Notes under the pieces: generated by a model
Seen by the model: the letters and a program-made list of their open reading frames with translations, nothing else
What the model was told of the DNA's origin: nothing
The model's database searches: none
Assembly (NCBI RefSeq): GCF_020525925.1
Contig: NZ_CP084876.1
Coordinates: 496,001 to 560,000 of the forward strand
Source of the DNA: Klebsiella quasipneumoniae subsp. quasipneumoniae
GTDB taxonomy: Bacteria; Pseudomonadota; Gammaproteobacteria; Enterobacterales; Enterobacteriaceae
Reading direction: 5' to 3'
Length of the DNA stretch: 64,000 nt
Shown: in pieces, positions 21,644-34,227 of the stretch
Position numbering within the stretch: position 1 is the stretch's first letter
Layout of the letters: every line of letters starts with the position of its first letter
Made by a program: the position numbers and the translations under genes

Positions 21644-23011
21644 TCAGCGCAGCAGCAGATAGATGCTTTCGTTGCCGCGGATCACGTTCAGGGCGATGAC
21701 CGGCGGTTTGCCTTCGAGCACTTTGCGTAATTCGGCAATCGAATGAATACGCTCGCGGTTAAGGCCAATGATAATGTCATCCTTATGCAGGCCGACCTGG
21801 GCGGCGGCGCTGCCTTTATCGACATTATCGATCACCACCCCTTTGGTGCCATCTTTCATCTGACCGTCGCTGAACGAGGCACCCTGCAGAGCCGGGATAA
21901 TCAGCTCAGCGCTGGCGGTGGAGGAGGTGCTCTTATCCAGCGTCACTTCGACATCGACCGGTTTTCCATCGCGCAGCAGGCCCAGTTTGACTTTGGTCCC
22001 CGGCTCGGTGGTGGCGATCCGCGAGCGCAGTTCGGCAAAACTGTTCAGCGGCTTGCCGTTCAGGCTAACGATGACGTCGCCGGATTTGATCCCCGCTTTG
22101 GCGGAGCCGGAGTTTGGCAGCACTTCACTGACGAAGGCGCCGCGCTGAACGTTGAGGTTCATCGCCTTGGCGATATCGGCGCTCATTTCCATGCCTTTAA
22201 TGCCCAGCAGGCCGCGCTTGATTTCGCCAAACTGAATGAGCTGGTCGGCGAGGGTTTTCGCCATGTTGCTCGGGATGGCGAAGCCGATGCCGATGCTGCC
22301 GCCGCCCGGCGCCAGGATCGCGGTGTTGATCCCAATAAGCTCGCCGTTGAGGTTCAACAGCGCGCCGCCGGAGTTGCCGCGGTTGATGGAGGCATCGGTC
22401 TGGATGAAATTCTCCAGCCCTTCAAGGTTGAGGCCGCTGCGGCCAAGGGCAGAGATAATGCCGGAGGTGGCGGTCTGACCAAGGCCGAACGGGTTGCCGA
22501 CGGCGACGGCGAAGTCACCGACGCGGAGTTTATCGGAGTCAGCAATGGCGATTTGCGTCAGGTTCGACGGCTTAATCAGCTGCAGCAGAGCAATGTCGCT
22601 CTGTTCATCGCTACCGACCAGTTTGGCATCAAATTCACGACCATCGTTCAGCTGGACGCTGATCTTCTGCGCCTGATTGATGACGTGGTTATTGGTCAGC
22701 ACGTAGCCTTTCGCTGCGTCGATAATGACGCCGGAGCCAAGCCCTTCGAACGGCTGCGCCTGTTCTTGCGGGGCGTTATCGCCAAAATATTTCTTCAGCT
22801 CTTCCGGCATATTGAGCGTCGGCGAGGCAGTGCCTTCCACCTGGACGCTGACTACCGCCGGCAGGACCTTTTCCAGCATCGGCGCCAGGCTTGGTAACGC
22901 GCCCTGGCCGGGCACCTGAGTCGGTAAGGATGCTGCTGCCGGAGGCAGAACCGACAACGATAACCCAATGCTTAACGCTAACGCACTCAACAGCAAAGTC
23001 TGTTTCTTCAT
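21644..23011 (-). CDS. degQ: DegQ, periplasmic serine endoprotease/chaperone
   Basis: 455 residues. A signal peptide (about 1-27, ending PPAAA) leads to a HtrA protease domain with the catalytic Ser214 in NRGNSGGALL and His in TNNHVI, then two PDZ domains (about 255-345 and 365-450). DegQ is the DegP paralogue that lacks the long LA loop; it degrades or holds unfolded periplasmic proteins as cage-like oligomers. It lies upstream of degS, both leftward, with its own promoter expected in the 174-bp gap to zapG. Confidence 0.96.
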   Translation of the reverse strand: MKKQTLLLSALALSIGLSLSVLPPAAASLPTQVPGQGALPSLAPMLEKVLPAVVSVQVEGTASPTLNMPEELKKYFGDNAPQEQAQPFEGLGSGVIIDAAKGYVLTNNHVINQAQKISVQLNDGREFDAKLVGSDEQSDIALLQLIKPSNLTQIAIADSDKLRVGDFAVAVGNPFGLGQTATSGIISALGRSGLNLEGLENFIQTDASINRGNSGGALLNLNGELIGINTAILAPGGGSIGIGFAIPSNMAKTLADQLIQFGEIKRGLLGIKGMEMSADIAKAMNLNVQRGAFVSEVLPNSGSAKAGIKSGDVIVSLNGKPLNSFAELRSRIATTEPGTKVKLGLLRDGKPVDVEVTLDKSTSSTASAELIIPALQGASFSDGQMKDGTKGVVIDNVDKGSAAAQVGLHKDDIIIGLNRERIHSIAELRKVLEGKPPVIALNVIRGNESIYLLLR

Positions 23012-23185
23012 TAGATGCTGGCTCTCGTAACCTGAGGTGTATGGAAAAATGTCCTGAATAACCTGATGTTATTGAATTTTTGCGCAGGTAACAATGTGGG
23101 GACTGGTTTAAATTGTAGCCGGGAAGTGGGGGAAGGAGCGGGCGCGATGGGCGCGCCCGGAGAATATTTTATCAGAGGCGATTGT

Positions 23186-23584
23186 TTAATCGCGTTTTGC
23201 GCCACCGCGCAGTAATCCGGATGCGCCTTCGGAGTAGTCGCGCGGCATCTGGACCGGCGCCTGATCGTTGCTGGCTTCAGACTCTTCCAGGCGGTTGCGG
23301 AACGGGTTGGCGTCTGCCATGGAATCCGGCAGCAGGTTGTTAGAGCTTTTCGCCATATGCTGATACAGCTGACGGTAGTCGTGCGCCATGTTATCCAGCA
23401 GCTCGGCGCTGCGCGCAAAATGGCTGACCAGCTCTTCACGGTACTCTTCAAGCTCGGCTTTATTCTTTTCCAGTTCGAACTGCAGCGCCTGCTGCTGGCG
23501 CAGTTTGCGGTTGCCGAAACGCATGGCGACGGCACCAATGATGATACCGACGACTAACCCAATTAGCGCGTATTCCCAGGTCAT
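23186..23584 (-). CDS. zapG: ZapG (YhcB), inner-membrane cell division / envelope factor
   Basis: 132 residues from the ATG ending at 23584, preceded by GGGAG at proper distance; the ATG two codons earlier would overlap that ribosome site. It has one N-terminal membrane helix (about 4-22), a long coiled coil (about 28-75, rich in E/K/Q/L) and a less ordered tail with conserved NDQAPVQMPRDYS. The DUF1043 protein YhcB/ZapG links cell division with lipid and peptidoglycan synthesis in E. coli. It is divergent from zapE. Confidence 0.94.
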   Translation of the reverse strand: MTWEYALIGLVVGIIIGAVAMRFGNRKLRQQQALQFELEKNKAELEEYREELVSHFARSAELLDNMAHDYRQLYQHMAKSSNNLLPDSMADANPFRNRLEESEASNDQAPVQMPRDYSEGASGLLRGGAKRD

Positions 23585-23774
23585 GAACATCTCCCGTTGT
23601 ATTGTGGTTCCGTAGGGTGGCTCTTAGGCTCTCCGCCTGCGCCCGATAGTGCCACTATAACCGCTAATTCCACAGAAGTGGAATCCTGGCGTATCATCGC
23701 GTAGTGTAGAACGGCCTTTTTTTCGTCAATCGTGAGCTTCGACATCACGGTTTTCAAGGAATAACAATTAGATC

Positions 23775-24902
23775 ATGCAAAGCCTGTCTCCAACATCGCG
23801 TTACCTTTCAGCCCTGAAAGAGGGCAGCCATCAACCCGACGACGTCCAGCAAGAAGCGGTGAGCCGCCTCGATACCATTTACCAGGAACTGCAGACTCAG
23901 CCCGCGCCCGTCGCGTCAGGCGGCGGTTTGCGCGCGAAATTCGGCAAACTGCTGGGTAAGCGCGAACCAGCAGCCGAGGCGGCGCCCGTCCGCGGCCTGT
24001 ATATGTGGGGCGGCGTGGGGCGGGGGAAAACCTGGCTGATGGACCTGTTTTACCAGAGCCTGCCGGGCGAGCGAAAGCAGCGCCTGCATTTCCATCGCTT
24101 TATGCTGCGGGTGCACGAAGAGCTGACCACCCTGCAGGGCCATAGCGACCCGCTGGACATTGTCGCCGACCGCTTTAAAGCGGAAACCGACGTGCTCTGT
24201 TTCGACGAGTTTTTTGTCTCCGATATAACCGATGCCATGCTGTTGGGCGGGCTGATGAAGGCCCTGTTCGCCCGCGGCATCACGCTGGTGGCGACCTCCA
24301 ATATTCCGCCGGATGAGCTCTATCGCAATGGCCTGCAGCGCGCCCGTTTTCTGCCCGCTATCGACGCCATCAAGCAGCATTGCGATATTATGAACGTCGA
24401 TGCCGGCATCGATTATCGCTTGCGTACCCTGACCCAGGCGCACCTGTGGCTGTCGCCGCTGAATAACGACACCCGCGAACAGATGGATAAACTGTGGCTG
24501 GCGCTGGCCGGCGCGCCGCGCTCTGCCGGGCCGACGCTGGAGATCAACCATCGCGAGCTGCCGACCCTCGGCGTGGAAAACCAGACGCTGGCGGCGTCGT
24601 TCGCCACGCTGTGCGTGGATGCCCGTAGCCAGCATGACTATATCGCGCTCTCCCGCCTGTTCCACACCGTGATGCTGTTCGACGTGCCGGTGATGACCGC
24701 GCAGCTGGAGAGCGAAGCCCGGCGCTTTATCGCCCTGGTGGATGAGTTCTATGAGCGCCACGTGAAGCTGGTGGTCAGCGCGGCGGTGCCGCTGTACGAC
24801 ATTTATCAGGGAGAGCGGCTGAAGTTTGAGTTTCAGCGCTGTCTGTCGCGTCTGCAGGAGATGCAGAGCGAAGAGTACCTCACGCGCCCGCATATGCCCT
24901 GA
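23775..24902 (+). CDS. zapE: ZapE, AFG1-family division ATPase
   Basis: 375 residues. An AAA+ ATPase of the AFG1/LACE1 family with Walker A GGVGRGKT (about residue 77) and Walker B-like LCFDEFFVSD (about 140). ZapE acts at the Z ring during constriction, mainly under low oxygen or high temperature in E. coli. AAGGAATAAC lies somewhat far (about 14 nt) from the ATG. It lies upstream of rplM with a 266-bp gap that carries the ribosomal promoter. Confidence 0.95.
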   Translation: MQSLSPTSRYLSALKEGSHQPDDVQQEAVSRLDTIYQELQTQPAPVASGGGLRAKFGKLLGKREPAAEAAPVRGLYMWGGVGRGKTWLMDLFYQSLPGERKQRLHFHRFMLRVHEELTTLQGHSDPLDIVADRFKAETDVLCFDEFFVSDITDAMLLGGLMKALFARGITLVATSNIPPDELYRNGLQRARFLPAIDAIKQHCDIMNVDAGIDYRLRTLTQAHLWLSPLNNDTREQMDKLWLALAGAPRSAGPTLEINHRELPTLGVENQTLAASFATLCVDARSQHDYIALSRLFHTVMLFDVPVMTAQLESEARRFIALVDEFYERHVKLVVSAAVPLYDIYQGERLKFEFQRCLSRLQEMQSEEYLTRPHMP

Positions 24903-24976
24903 CAGGATACTTTTTCCCGGTGAATTCAGGGCCGCAGGGCCGCCCCGGGAGCTGCCTGAAAAATCTCATAAAGGGG

Positions 24977-25005
24977 TCGATCTTTGACCCCGACTTCTCT
25001 ATAAT
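24977..25005 (+). promoter_or_regulatory. Promoter region of rplM-rpsI
   Basis: A perfect -10 hexamer TATAAT at 25000-25005, followed by G/C bases as in stringently controlled ribosomal promoters. The -35 is weak (TCGATC with 17-bp spacing), and A-rich DNA lies just upstream. An inverted repeat GGGGTC / GACCCC (24973-24991) overlaps it. The 160-nt leader may carry the L13 autoregulatory site. Confidence 0.6.
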
Positions 25006-25081
25006 CTTGCGACCCCACGTTACGAGAAGGTTTTTTTCCCGAAACTTTCTATGTGCCGGCATAGGCTATTCGAAGGGGTAG

Positions 25082-25597
<516 letters not shown>

Positions 25598-25609
25598 TCG
25601 GGATTATAG

Positions 25610-26005
<396 letters not shown>

Positions 26006-26316
26006 TTGTTTTCTGCTCACGCAGAACAATTTGCGAAAAAACCCGCTCCGGCGGGTTTTTTTATGGATAAAACGGCTGTTATCCACAAGCTTACCGCCGG
26101 TTCTTGCCACTTTTTCAGCATTTCCAGAATCCCCTCACCACAACGTCTTCAAAATCTGGTAAACTATCATCCAATTTTCTGCCCAAATGCTGGTGATTGT
26201 TCATTTTTTGTTTTATTCGTGAACGAAGGTGACATCGCGCTACTGGGGTTTTTACATCTGGCCGGCCATGAGTGGCTGGCAGCAGTACAAAATTCTGAAT
26301 ATACCTGGAGGTTTTC
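26006..26316 (+). other. 311-bp gap: rpsI terminator and sspA upstream region
   Basis: After the rpsI terminator (26036-26062) there is no credible gene. A+T-rich DNA at about 26110-26225 should carry the sspA promoter (TAAACT near 26160 is a weak -10 candidate). CTGGAGG gives the sspA ribosome site. Confidence 0.5.
26036..26062 (+). terminator. Intrinsic terminator of rplM-rpsI
   Basis: AAAAACCCGC / GCGGGTTTTTTT with TCCG tetraloop, 31 bp after the rpsI stop codon. Confidence 0.92.
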
Positions 26317-26955
26317 ATGGCTGTCGCTGCCAACAAACGTTCGGTAATGACGCTGTTTTCTGGTCCTACTGACATCTATAGCCATCAGGTCCGCATTGTG
26401 CTGGCCGAGAAGGGTGTCAGTTTTGAGATAGAGCACGTGGAGAAGGACAACCCGCCTCAGGATCTGATTGACCTCAACCCGAATCAAAGCGTACCGACGC
26501 TGGTGGATCGTGAGCTCACTCTGTGGGAATCCCGCATCATTATGGAATACCTGGATGAGCGTTTCCCGCACCCGCCGTTAATGCCGGTTTATCCGGTGGC
26601 GCGTGGCGAAAGCCGTCTGTATATGCAACGTATCGAGAAGGACTGGTATTCGCTGATGAACACCATCCAGAGCGGTACCGCAGCGCAAGCTGATGCTGCG
26701 CGTAAGCAACTGCGTGAAGAACTGCTGGCCATCGCGCCGGTGTTCACCCAGAAACCTTACTTCCTGAGCGATGAGTTCAGCCTGGTGGATTGCTACCTGG
26801 CGCCGCTGCTGTGGCGTCTGCCGGTTCTCGGTGTGGAGCTGGTTGGCGCAGGCGCGAAAGAGCTCAAAGGCTATATGACTCGCGTATTTGAGCGTGATTC
26901 CTTCCTCGCCTCTTTAACTGAAGCCGAGCGTGAAATGCGCCTCGGTCGGGGCTAA
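26317..26955 (+). CDS. sspA: SspA, stringent starvation protein A
   Basis: 212 residues, E. coli length. Glutathione-S-transferase-like fold (N-terminal thioredoxin-like part about 10-85 with VPTLVDRELTLWES; C-terminal helical part) that has no GST activity but binds RNA polymerase. It supports stationary-phase and acid survival and helps lower H-NS. A CTGGAGG ribosome site precedes the ATG. It is 3 bp from sspB, same operon. Confidence 0.97.
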   Translation: MAVAANKRSVMTLFSGPTDIYSHQVRIVLAEKGVSFEIEHVEKDNPPQDLIDLNPNQSVPTLVDRELTLWESRIIMEYLDERFPHPPLMPVYPVARGESRLYMQRIEKDWYSLMNTIQSGTAAQADAARKQLREELLAIAPVFTQKPYFLSDEFSLVDCYLAPLLWRLPVLGVELVGAGAKELKGYMTRVFERDSFLASLTEAEREMRLGRG

Positions 26956-26958
26956 ATA

Positions 26959-27453
26959 ATGGATGTATCACAGCTGACGCCGCGTCGCCCGTATCTGCTG
27001 CGGGCGTTTTATGACTGGCTGCTGGATAACCAGCTGACGCCGCATCTGGTGGTGGATGTCACGCTGCCGGGCGTGCTCGTGCCGATGGAGTATGCGCGCG
27101 ACGGGCAAATCGTTCTCAATATTGCCCCGCGTGCGGTAGGTAATCTTGAGCTGGCGAACGACGAAGTGCGCTTCAACGCGCGCTTTGGCGGCGTGCCGCG
27201 CAACGTATCTGTCCCGCTGGCTGCGGTACTCGCCATCTATGCCCGTGAGAACGGCGCCGGCACGATGTTTGAACCGGAAGCGGCCTATGACGAAGACGTC
27301 AGCAGCCTCAACGATGATGACGTCGCGCCTGAGAGTGAAAGCGAAACGGTGATGTCGGTGATTGATGGCGATAAGCCCGATAATCACGACGACGATCCTG
27401 ACGACACGCCGCCGCCGCGCGGCGGTCGCCCGGCGCTGCGCGTGGTGAAGTAA
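26959..27453 (+). CDS. sspB: SspB, ClpXP adaptor
   Basis: 164 residues. A substrate-binding domain (about 1-110) is followed by an acidic flexible linker and a C-terminal ClpX-binding tail ([11 protein letters not shown]). SspB tethers ssrA-tagged peptides and RseA fragments to ClpXP, linking to DegS encoded 5 kb away. The start lies 3 bp after the sspA stop. A strong terminator follows. Confidence 0.97.
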   Translation: MDVSQLTPRRPYLLRAFYDWLLDNQLTPHLVVDVTLPGVLVPMEYARDGQIVLNIAPRAVGNLELANDEVRFNARFGGVPRNVSVPLAAVLAIYARENGAGTMFEPEAAYDEDVSSLNDDDVAPESESETVMSVIDGDKPDNHDDDPDDTPPPRGGRPALRVVK

Positions 27454-27465
27454 ATCCCTTCTCTG

Positions 27466-27492
27466 ACAGGCCCTGCGGGGCCTGTTTTTTTT
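27466..27492 (+). terminator. Intrinsic terminator of sspAB
   Basis: ACAGGCCC / GGGCCTGT stem with TGCG loop followed by seven T. Confidence 0.93.
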
Positions 27493-27578
27493 GTCTGTCC
27501 GCTTTGTTAACTCTGCCACAAACGAGGCGTCCCATGGCTGGTACTGTCATCGCCACAGGTAGCTTTCAGGGAGCCGAC

Positions 27579-28265
27579 ATGTCTTTACTCGCACAACTGG
27601 ACCAGCAAATCCGTCATCATGGCGGATTAATTGTCTCCTGCCAGCCGGTGCCGGGCAGCCCGCTGGATAACCCCGCCATCGTCGCGGCGATGGGGCTGGC
27701 GGCGGAGCAGGCGGGGGCGGTGGCGCTGCGCATCGAAGGTCTGGCCAACCTGCAGGCCGTTCGTCCGTTAGTGACGGTGCCTGTTATCGCGCTGATTAAG
27801 CGCGATCTGCATGATAGCCCGGTGCGTATTACGCCGTGGCTTGAGGATGTGAATGCCCTGGCGCAGGCAGGGGCCGATATCATTGCGGTTGACGGCACGC
27901 GGCGTCAGCGTCCGGCCTCTGTCGCATCGTTGTTGGCGGCAATTCACTGCCAGGGGAAAAATGCGATGGCAGATTGTTCCTCTCTCGACGATGCCCTTGA
28001 ATGCTGGCAATTGGGCTTCGATATGGTTGGCACCACCCTCTCAGGCTATACCGCAGAGGAGACACCGGTCGAGCCGGATCTGGCGCTGGTGAAAAGCCTG
28101 AGCGCCGCGGGCTGCAGAGTGGTCGCTGAGGGACGCTACAATACGCCTGCGCAGGCGGCTGAGGCAATGCGCTGCGGCGCGTGGGCGGTGACCGTCGGCT
28201 CGGCGATCACCCGCTTAGAACATATCTGCGGCTGGTATAATACGGCGCTGAAAGCGGCGGTCTGA
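27579..28265 (+). CDS. nanE: NanE, N-acetylmannosamine-6-phosphate 2-epimerase, stand-alone
   Basis: 228 residues from the ATG at 27579 (GGGAG upstream), the normal family start MSLLAQL; in-frame starts at 27504 and 27534 precede it. TIM-barrel epimerase with [20 protein letters not shown] and [10 protein letters not shown] signatures. It converts ManNAc-6-P to GlcNAc-6-P in sialic acid and ManNAc breakdown. In E. coli this site holds nanR-nanATEK-yhcH; here only nanE is present between sspB and gltD. It could still act on ManNAc-6-P from other uptake routes. Confidence 0.93.
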   Translation: MSLLAQLDQQIRHHGGLIVSCQPVPGSPLDNPAIVAAMGLAAEQAGAVALRIEGLANLQAVRPLVTVPVIALIKRDLHDSPVRITPWLEDVNALAQAGADIIAVDGTRRQRPASVASLLAAIHCQGKNAMADCSSLDDALECWQLGFDMVGTTLSGYTAEETPVEPDLALVKSLSAAGCRVVAEGRYNTPAQAAEAMRCGAWAVTVGSAITRLEHICGWYNTALKAAV

Positions 28266-28281
28266 CCGGCGAATGGGCAAT

Positions 28282-28315
28282 AAAAAAGCCCGATGGCGTT
28301 AACCATCGGGCTTTT
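28282..28315. terminator. Bidirectional terminator between nanE and gltD
   Basis: AAAAGCCCGATGG / CCATCGGGCTTTT stem with CGTTAA loop, an A run on the left and T run on the right, serving both converging genes. Confidence 0.87.
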
Positions 28316-28338
28316 ATGCGCTGAGACTCCGGGCCTAA

Positions 28339-29766
<1,428 letters not shown>

Positions 29767-32700
29767 TTACTGCGCCTGCACCCGCAGCTCAGCTGCGGAA
29801 CGACTACGGTGACCCAACAGTGCTTTAACATCGCTGGACTTCGGTTTAACCAGCGCAAACTTCGCGGAGAAGGCCGGCCAGTTGGCGAGGATCTCTTCGC
29901 CGCGTTGCGAACCGGTAAGCTGCACGTGCTCGGTGATTAAACCGCGCAGGTGCTCTTCATGGATAGCCAGAGAGTCAACGTCCAGCACTTCCACCAGCTC
30001 CGGGTTCACGCGTTTACGGAAGTCGCCATCTTCATCCAGGACATAGGCAAAGCCGCCGGTCATTCCTGCGCCAAAGTTGACGCCGGTTTTACCGAGCACG
30101 CAGACGATACCGCCGGTCATATATTCACAGCCGTTGTCGCCGATGCCTTCCACCACGGTGATGGCGCCGGAGTTACGCACCGCGAAACGCTCACCTGCGC
30201 GGCCTGCGGCGTACAGACGACCACCGGTCGCGCCGTACAGGCAGGTGTTGCCGATAATGCTGGCTTCGTGGCTGCGGAAAGCGGAGCCCACCGGCGGACG
30301 AATGGCCAGCAGACCGCCCGCCATGCCTTTGCCGACATAGTCGTTGGCGTCGCCCGTCAGATGCAGTTCCACGCCGCCGGCGTTCCACACGCCGAAGCTC
30401 TGGCCCGCGGTGCCGCTAAAGTGAGCGACGATCGGGTCGCCCGCCAGTCCCTGGTCGCCATGGGTCTGGGCAATATACCCGGACAGCGAGGCCCCCACAG
30501 AGCGGTCGGTATTGCGGATATCGAACCAGAACGTTTTGCTCTGCTTTTCATCCACGTACGGTTTCGCCTGCTGCAGCAGCTGGGCGTTGAGCACGCCGTT
30601 ATCGAACGGCGGGTTATTTTCGGTGCAGTACAGCGCTTTGCCAGGATGCGGCTCTGCGGTCTCCAGCAGTTTACCCAGATCCAGTTTCTGCTGCTTGGCG
30701 GTGAACCCATCCAGCTCTTTGAGCAGATCGGTGCGGCCAATCAGATCCACCAGGCGCTTGACGCCCAGCTGGGCCATCAGCTCGCGGGTTTCACGGGCGA
30801 TAAATTCAAAGTAGTTGGTCACTTTGAACGGCAGACCGTGATAGTGGTTCTTACGCAGTTTGTCATCCTGGGTCGCCACGCCGGTCGCGCAGTTGTTCAG
30901 GTGGCAAATACGCAGGTATTTACAGCCCAGCGCCACCATCGGGCCGGTACCGAAACCGAAGCTTTCCGCGCCGAGGATCGCCGCTTTGATGATATCGAGG
31001 CCGGTTTTCAGGCCGCCATCCACCTGCAGACGGATCTTATGACGCAGGCCATTAGCGACCAGCGCCTGCTGGGTTTCCACCAGACCAAGCTCCCACGGAC
31101 AGCCGGCATATTTCACGGAAGAGAGCGGGCTCGCCCCGGTGCCGCCGTCGTAGCCGGCGATGGTGATCAGGTCGGCATAAGCTTTGGCTACGCCGGTGGC
31201 GATGGTTCCCACGCCCGGTTCAGAAACCAGTTTGACCGAAATCATCGCTTTCGGGTTGACCTGCTTGAGGTCGAAAATCAGCTGCGCCAAATCCTCGATA
31301 GAGTAGATATCGTGGTGCGGCGGCGGGGAGATCAGCGTCACGCCCGGTACCGAATAGCGCAGTTTGGCGATGTACGGAGTGACTTTATCACCCGGCAGCT
31401 GGCCGCCTTCACCCGGCTTCGCGCCCTGGGCGACTTTGATCTGGATAACGTCGGCATTGACCAGATAGGCTGGGGTGACGCCGAAGCGGCCGGACGCCAC
31501 CTGCTTGATGCGCGACACTTTATTGGTGCCGTAGCGCGCCGGGTCTTCACCGCCTTCACCGGAGTTAGAGAAGCCGCCGATGCTGTTCATCGCTTCCGCC
31601 AGCGATTCGTGCGCTTCCGGACTCAGGGCGCCGATCGACATCGCTGCGGTATCGAAGCGTTTGAACAGCTCCTTCGCCGGCTCCACGTCGTCGATGCTGA
31701 TGGCGTCTTCGCCCGGATTGAGCGCCAGCAGATCGCGCAGCGTGGCCGCCGGACGTTCGTTAACCAGCTTCGCGTATTGTTGATAATCGCTGTACTCGCC
31801 GCTCTGCACAGCCTGCTGCAGGGTACGCACCACGTCCGGGTTGTAGGCGTGATATTCGCCGCCGTGAACGTACTTCAGCAGACCGCCCTGAGCCAGCGGC
31901 TTGCGCGCCAGCCAGGCGCGTTTCGACAGATTCAGCAGGTCCTGCTGGAAATCGTCGAAGCCGGCGCCGCCGATGCGACTGACCACGCCCTGGAAACAGA
32001 GATCGGAGACATCGCGATGCAGACCGACCGCTTCGAACAGCTTCGAGCAGCGGTAGGAGGCGATGGTCGAGATCCCCATCTTGGACATGATCTTATACAG
32101 ACCTTTATTGATACCGTTGCGATAGTTCAGCATCACCGCACGGTACGGTTTATCGATAGCTTTGCTGTCGACCAGCTTCGCCAGCGTTTCATAGGCGAGG
32201 TACGGATAGATAGCTGTCGCGCCGAAGCCCAGCAGTACGGCGAAGTGATGCGGATCGCGGGCGCTGGCGGTTTCAACGATGATGTTGGCATCGCAGCGCA
32301 GACTTTTATCGACCAGACGGGTCTGGATCGCGCCAACGGCCATCGGCGCCGGCACCGGCAGGCGGTCTTTGGCGATGTTGCGGTCAGAAAGAACCAGCAG
32401 CACGGTACCATCGCGTACCATTTGCTCCGCTTTGTCGCACAGGGCCTTCACCGTCTCGCTGAGTGAAGCCTCTGCCGGGTTGAAGGTGATGTCGAGGACG
32501 TCGGCACGATAGTGCTCTTCTTCCATCGTCGTCAGCTGTTTGAAATCGGAGTACAGCAGGATCGGCGATTTGAAGCTCAGACGATGCGCCTGGCCTTCCG
32601 CTTCGCAGAAGACGTTCATTTCGCGCCCGATGCTGGTGGCCAGCGACATGACGTGCGCTTCACGCAGCGGATCGATAGGCGGGTTCGTCACCTGGGCGAA

Positions 32701-34227
32701 CTGCTGACGGAAATAATCGTAGATAATGCGCGGCTGGCTGGAAAGGACGGCGAAAGGCGTGTCATCGCCCATTGAGCCGACCGCTTCCTGGCCATTTTCG
32801 CCGAGCACGCGCAGCACCGAGTCCAGCTCTTCCGCGCTGTAGTTAAACTGTTTCTGGTAGCTTGCCAGCAGATCGTCGTCCAGCTGGCGGCTGCCAACCT
32901 CTTCGTCCGGCAGATCTTCAAACGGCACCAGGCGACGAACGTTTTTCTCCATCCACTCTTTATACGGATGGCGGCTCTTCAGATCGTCATCGGTTTCCGC
33001 TGAGTGCAGAATGCGTCCGGCACGGGTATCGATAACCATCAGCTCGCCCGGGCCCACGCGGCCTTTCTCAACCACTTCGTCCGGCTGGTAGTCCCAGATG
33101 CCGACTTCAGAGGCGCAGGTGATGAGCTTATCTTTGGTAATGACGTAGCGCGCCGGGCGCAGGCCATTACGGTCGAGGTTACAGGCCGCGTAGCGACCAT
33201 CGGACATGACGATGCCCGCCGGGCCGTCCCATGGCTCCATATGCATGGAGTTAAAGTCGAAGAACGAACGCAGTTCCGGATCCATATCCGGGTTGTTCTG
33301 CCAGGCTGGCGGCACCAGCAGACGCATGGCGCGCACGATGTCCATCCCGCCGGCCAGCAGCAGCTCCAGCATGTTGTCCATTGAACTGGAGTCGGAGCCG
33401 GTTTCGTTAACGAACGGCGCGGCGTCGTGCAGGTCCGGGATCAGCGGGGTCTGGAACTTATAGGTACGGGCGCGAGCCCACTGGCGGTTGCCGGTGATGG
33501 TGTTGATTTCACCGTTGTGCGCCAGGTAGCGGAACGGCTGCGCCAGCGGCCAGCGTGGTACGGTGTTGGTGGAGAAGCGCTGGTGGAACAGGCAGATAGC
33601 CGACTCCAGGCGCAGGTCCGCGAGGTCCAGGTAGAAGCGCGGCAAATCCGCCGGCATACACAGACCTTTATAGATGTTGACCAGGTTGGACAAGCTACAA
33701 ACGTAGAAATCTTTGTCTTCCTGCAGGCGTTTTTCAATGCGACGACGCGCAATAAACAGACGACGCTCCATATCGCGCGGGCGCCAGCCAGCCGGGGCGT
33801 TAACAAAGATTTGCTCAATACGGGGCAGCGAGGAGAGGGCGATTTCACCGAGCACGCCTTCGTTGGTCGGCACATCGCGCCAGCCAACAATCGACAGGGT
33901 CTCAAGCTGAAGTTCTTCTTCAACGATGCGGCGTGCCGCTTTCGCCAGTTCAGGATCTTTATTCAGGAACAGCATCCCAACGGCGTAGTTTTTGGCTAAA
34001 CGCCAGCCGCGCTCTTCGGCAACGATGCGGAAGAAACGATCGGGTTTTTGCAGCAGCAGACCGCAACCGTCGCCGGTTTTACCATCGGCAAGGATTGCGC
34101 CACGGTGCTGCATGCGGGCCAGTGCGTGTATCGCGGTTCGCACTACCTTGTGGCTAGGTTCGCCTTCTATGTGGGCGATCAGGCCGAAACCACAGTTATC
34201 CCTCTCAAGGGATTTGTCGTACAACAT
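29767..34227 (-). CDS. gltB: Glutamate synthase (NADPH) large subunit
   Basis: 1,486 residues. A short propeptide precedes Cys12 (DNCGFG), the N-terminal nucleophile of the class II glutamine amidotransferase domain (about 12-430). Central and FMN-binding synthase domains follow ([21 protein letters not shown]), with a [3Fe-4S] site ([12 protein letters not shown]), then the beta-helix GXGXG domain. It makes two glutamates from glutamine and 2-oxoglutarate. An in-frame TAG 27 nt before the ATG rules out the longer N-terminus annotated in some relatives. GGGAGG gives the ribosome site. Confidence 0.98.
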   Translation of the reverse strand: MLYDKSLERDNCGFGLIAHIEGEPSHKVVRTAIHALARMQHRGAILADGKTGDGCGLLLQKPDRFFRIVAEERGWRLAKNYAVGMLFLNKDPELAKAARRIVEEELQLETLSIVGWRDVPTNEGVLGEIALSSLPRIEQIFVNAPAGWRPRDMERRLFIARRRIEKRLQEDKDFYVCSLSNLVNIYKGLCMPADLPRFYLDLADLRLESAICLFHQRFSTNTVPRWPLAQPFRYLAHNGEINTITGNRQWARARTYKFQTPLIPDLHDAAPFVNETGSDSSSMDNMLELLLAGGMDIVRAMRLLVPPAWQNNPDMDPELRSFFDFNSMHMEPWDGPAGIVMSDGRYAACNLDRNGLRPARYVITKDKLITCASEVGIWDYQPDEVVEKGRVGPGELMVIDTRAGRILHSAETDDDLKSRHPYKEWMEKNVRRLVPFEDLPDEEVGSRQLDDDLLASYQKQFNYSAEELDSVLRVLGENGQEAVGSMGDDTPFAVLSSQPRIIYDYFRQQFAQVTNPPIDPLREAHVMSLATSIGREMNVFCEAEGQAHRLSFKSPILLYSDFKQLTTMEEEHYRADVLDITFNPAEASLSETVKALCDKAEQMVRDGTVLLVLSDRNIAKDRLPVPAPMAVGAIQTRLVDKSLRCDANIIVETASARDPHHFAVLLGFGATAIYPYLAYETLAKLVDSKAIDKPYRAVMLNYRNGINKGLYKIMSKMGISTIASYRCSKLFEAVGLHRDVSDLCFQGVVSRIGGAGFDDFQQDLLNLSKRAWLARKPLAQGGLLKYVHGGEYHAYNPDVVRTLQQAVQSGEYSDYQQYAKLVNERPAATLRDLLALNPGEDAISIDDVEPAKELFKRFDTAAMSIGALSPEAHESLAEAMNSIGGFSNSGEGGEDPARYGTNKVSRIKQVASGRFGVTPAYLVNADVIQIKVAQGAKPGEGGQLPGDKVTPYIAKLRYSVPGVTLISPPPHHDIYSIEDLAQLIFDLKQVNPKAMISVKLVSEPGVGTIATGVAKAYADLITIAGYDGGTGASPLSSVKYAGCPWELGLVETQQALVANGLRHKIRLQVDGGLKTGLDIIKAAILGAESFGFGTGPMVALGCKYLRICHLNNCATGVATQDDKLRKNHYHGLPFKVTNYFEFIARETRELMAQLGVKRLVDLIGRTDLLKELDGFTAKQQKLDLGKLLETAEPHPGKALYCTENNPPFDNGVLNAQLLQQAKPYVDEKQSKTFWFDIRNTDRSVGASLSGYIAQTHGDQGLAGDPIVAHFSGTAGQSFGVWNAGGVELHLTGDANDYVGKGMAGGLLAIRPPVGSAFRSHEASIIGNTCLYGATGGRLYAAGRAGERFAVRNSGAITVVEGIGDNGCEYMTGGIVCVLGKTGVNFGAGMTGGFAYVLDEDGDFRKRVNPELVEVLDVDSLAIHEEHLRGLITEHVQLTGSQRGEEILANWPAFSAKFALVKPKSSDVKALLGHRSRSAAELRVQAQ

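Noticed and set aside
21743..22897. 384-codon open frame antisense to degQ
   Set aside because: Shadow of degQ; Ala/Asp/Gly-rich translation without structure.
24973..24991. GGGGTC/GACCCC inverted repeat as a zapE terminator
   Set aside because: It lacks a T run and overlaps the rplM promoter, so it is more likely promoter DNA or chance.
27504..27578. Longer N-terminus for nanE
   Set aside because: The extra 25 residues have no family counterpart and the inner ATG has the ribosome site.
29950..32466. 838-codon open frame antisense to gltB
   Set aside because: It arises from codon bias in gltB; no domain, no ribosome site, and gltB is unquestionable on the other strand.
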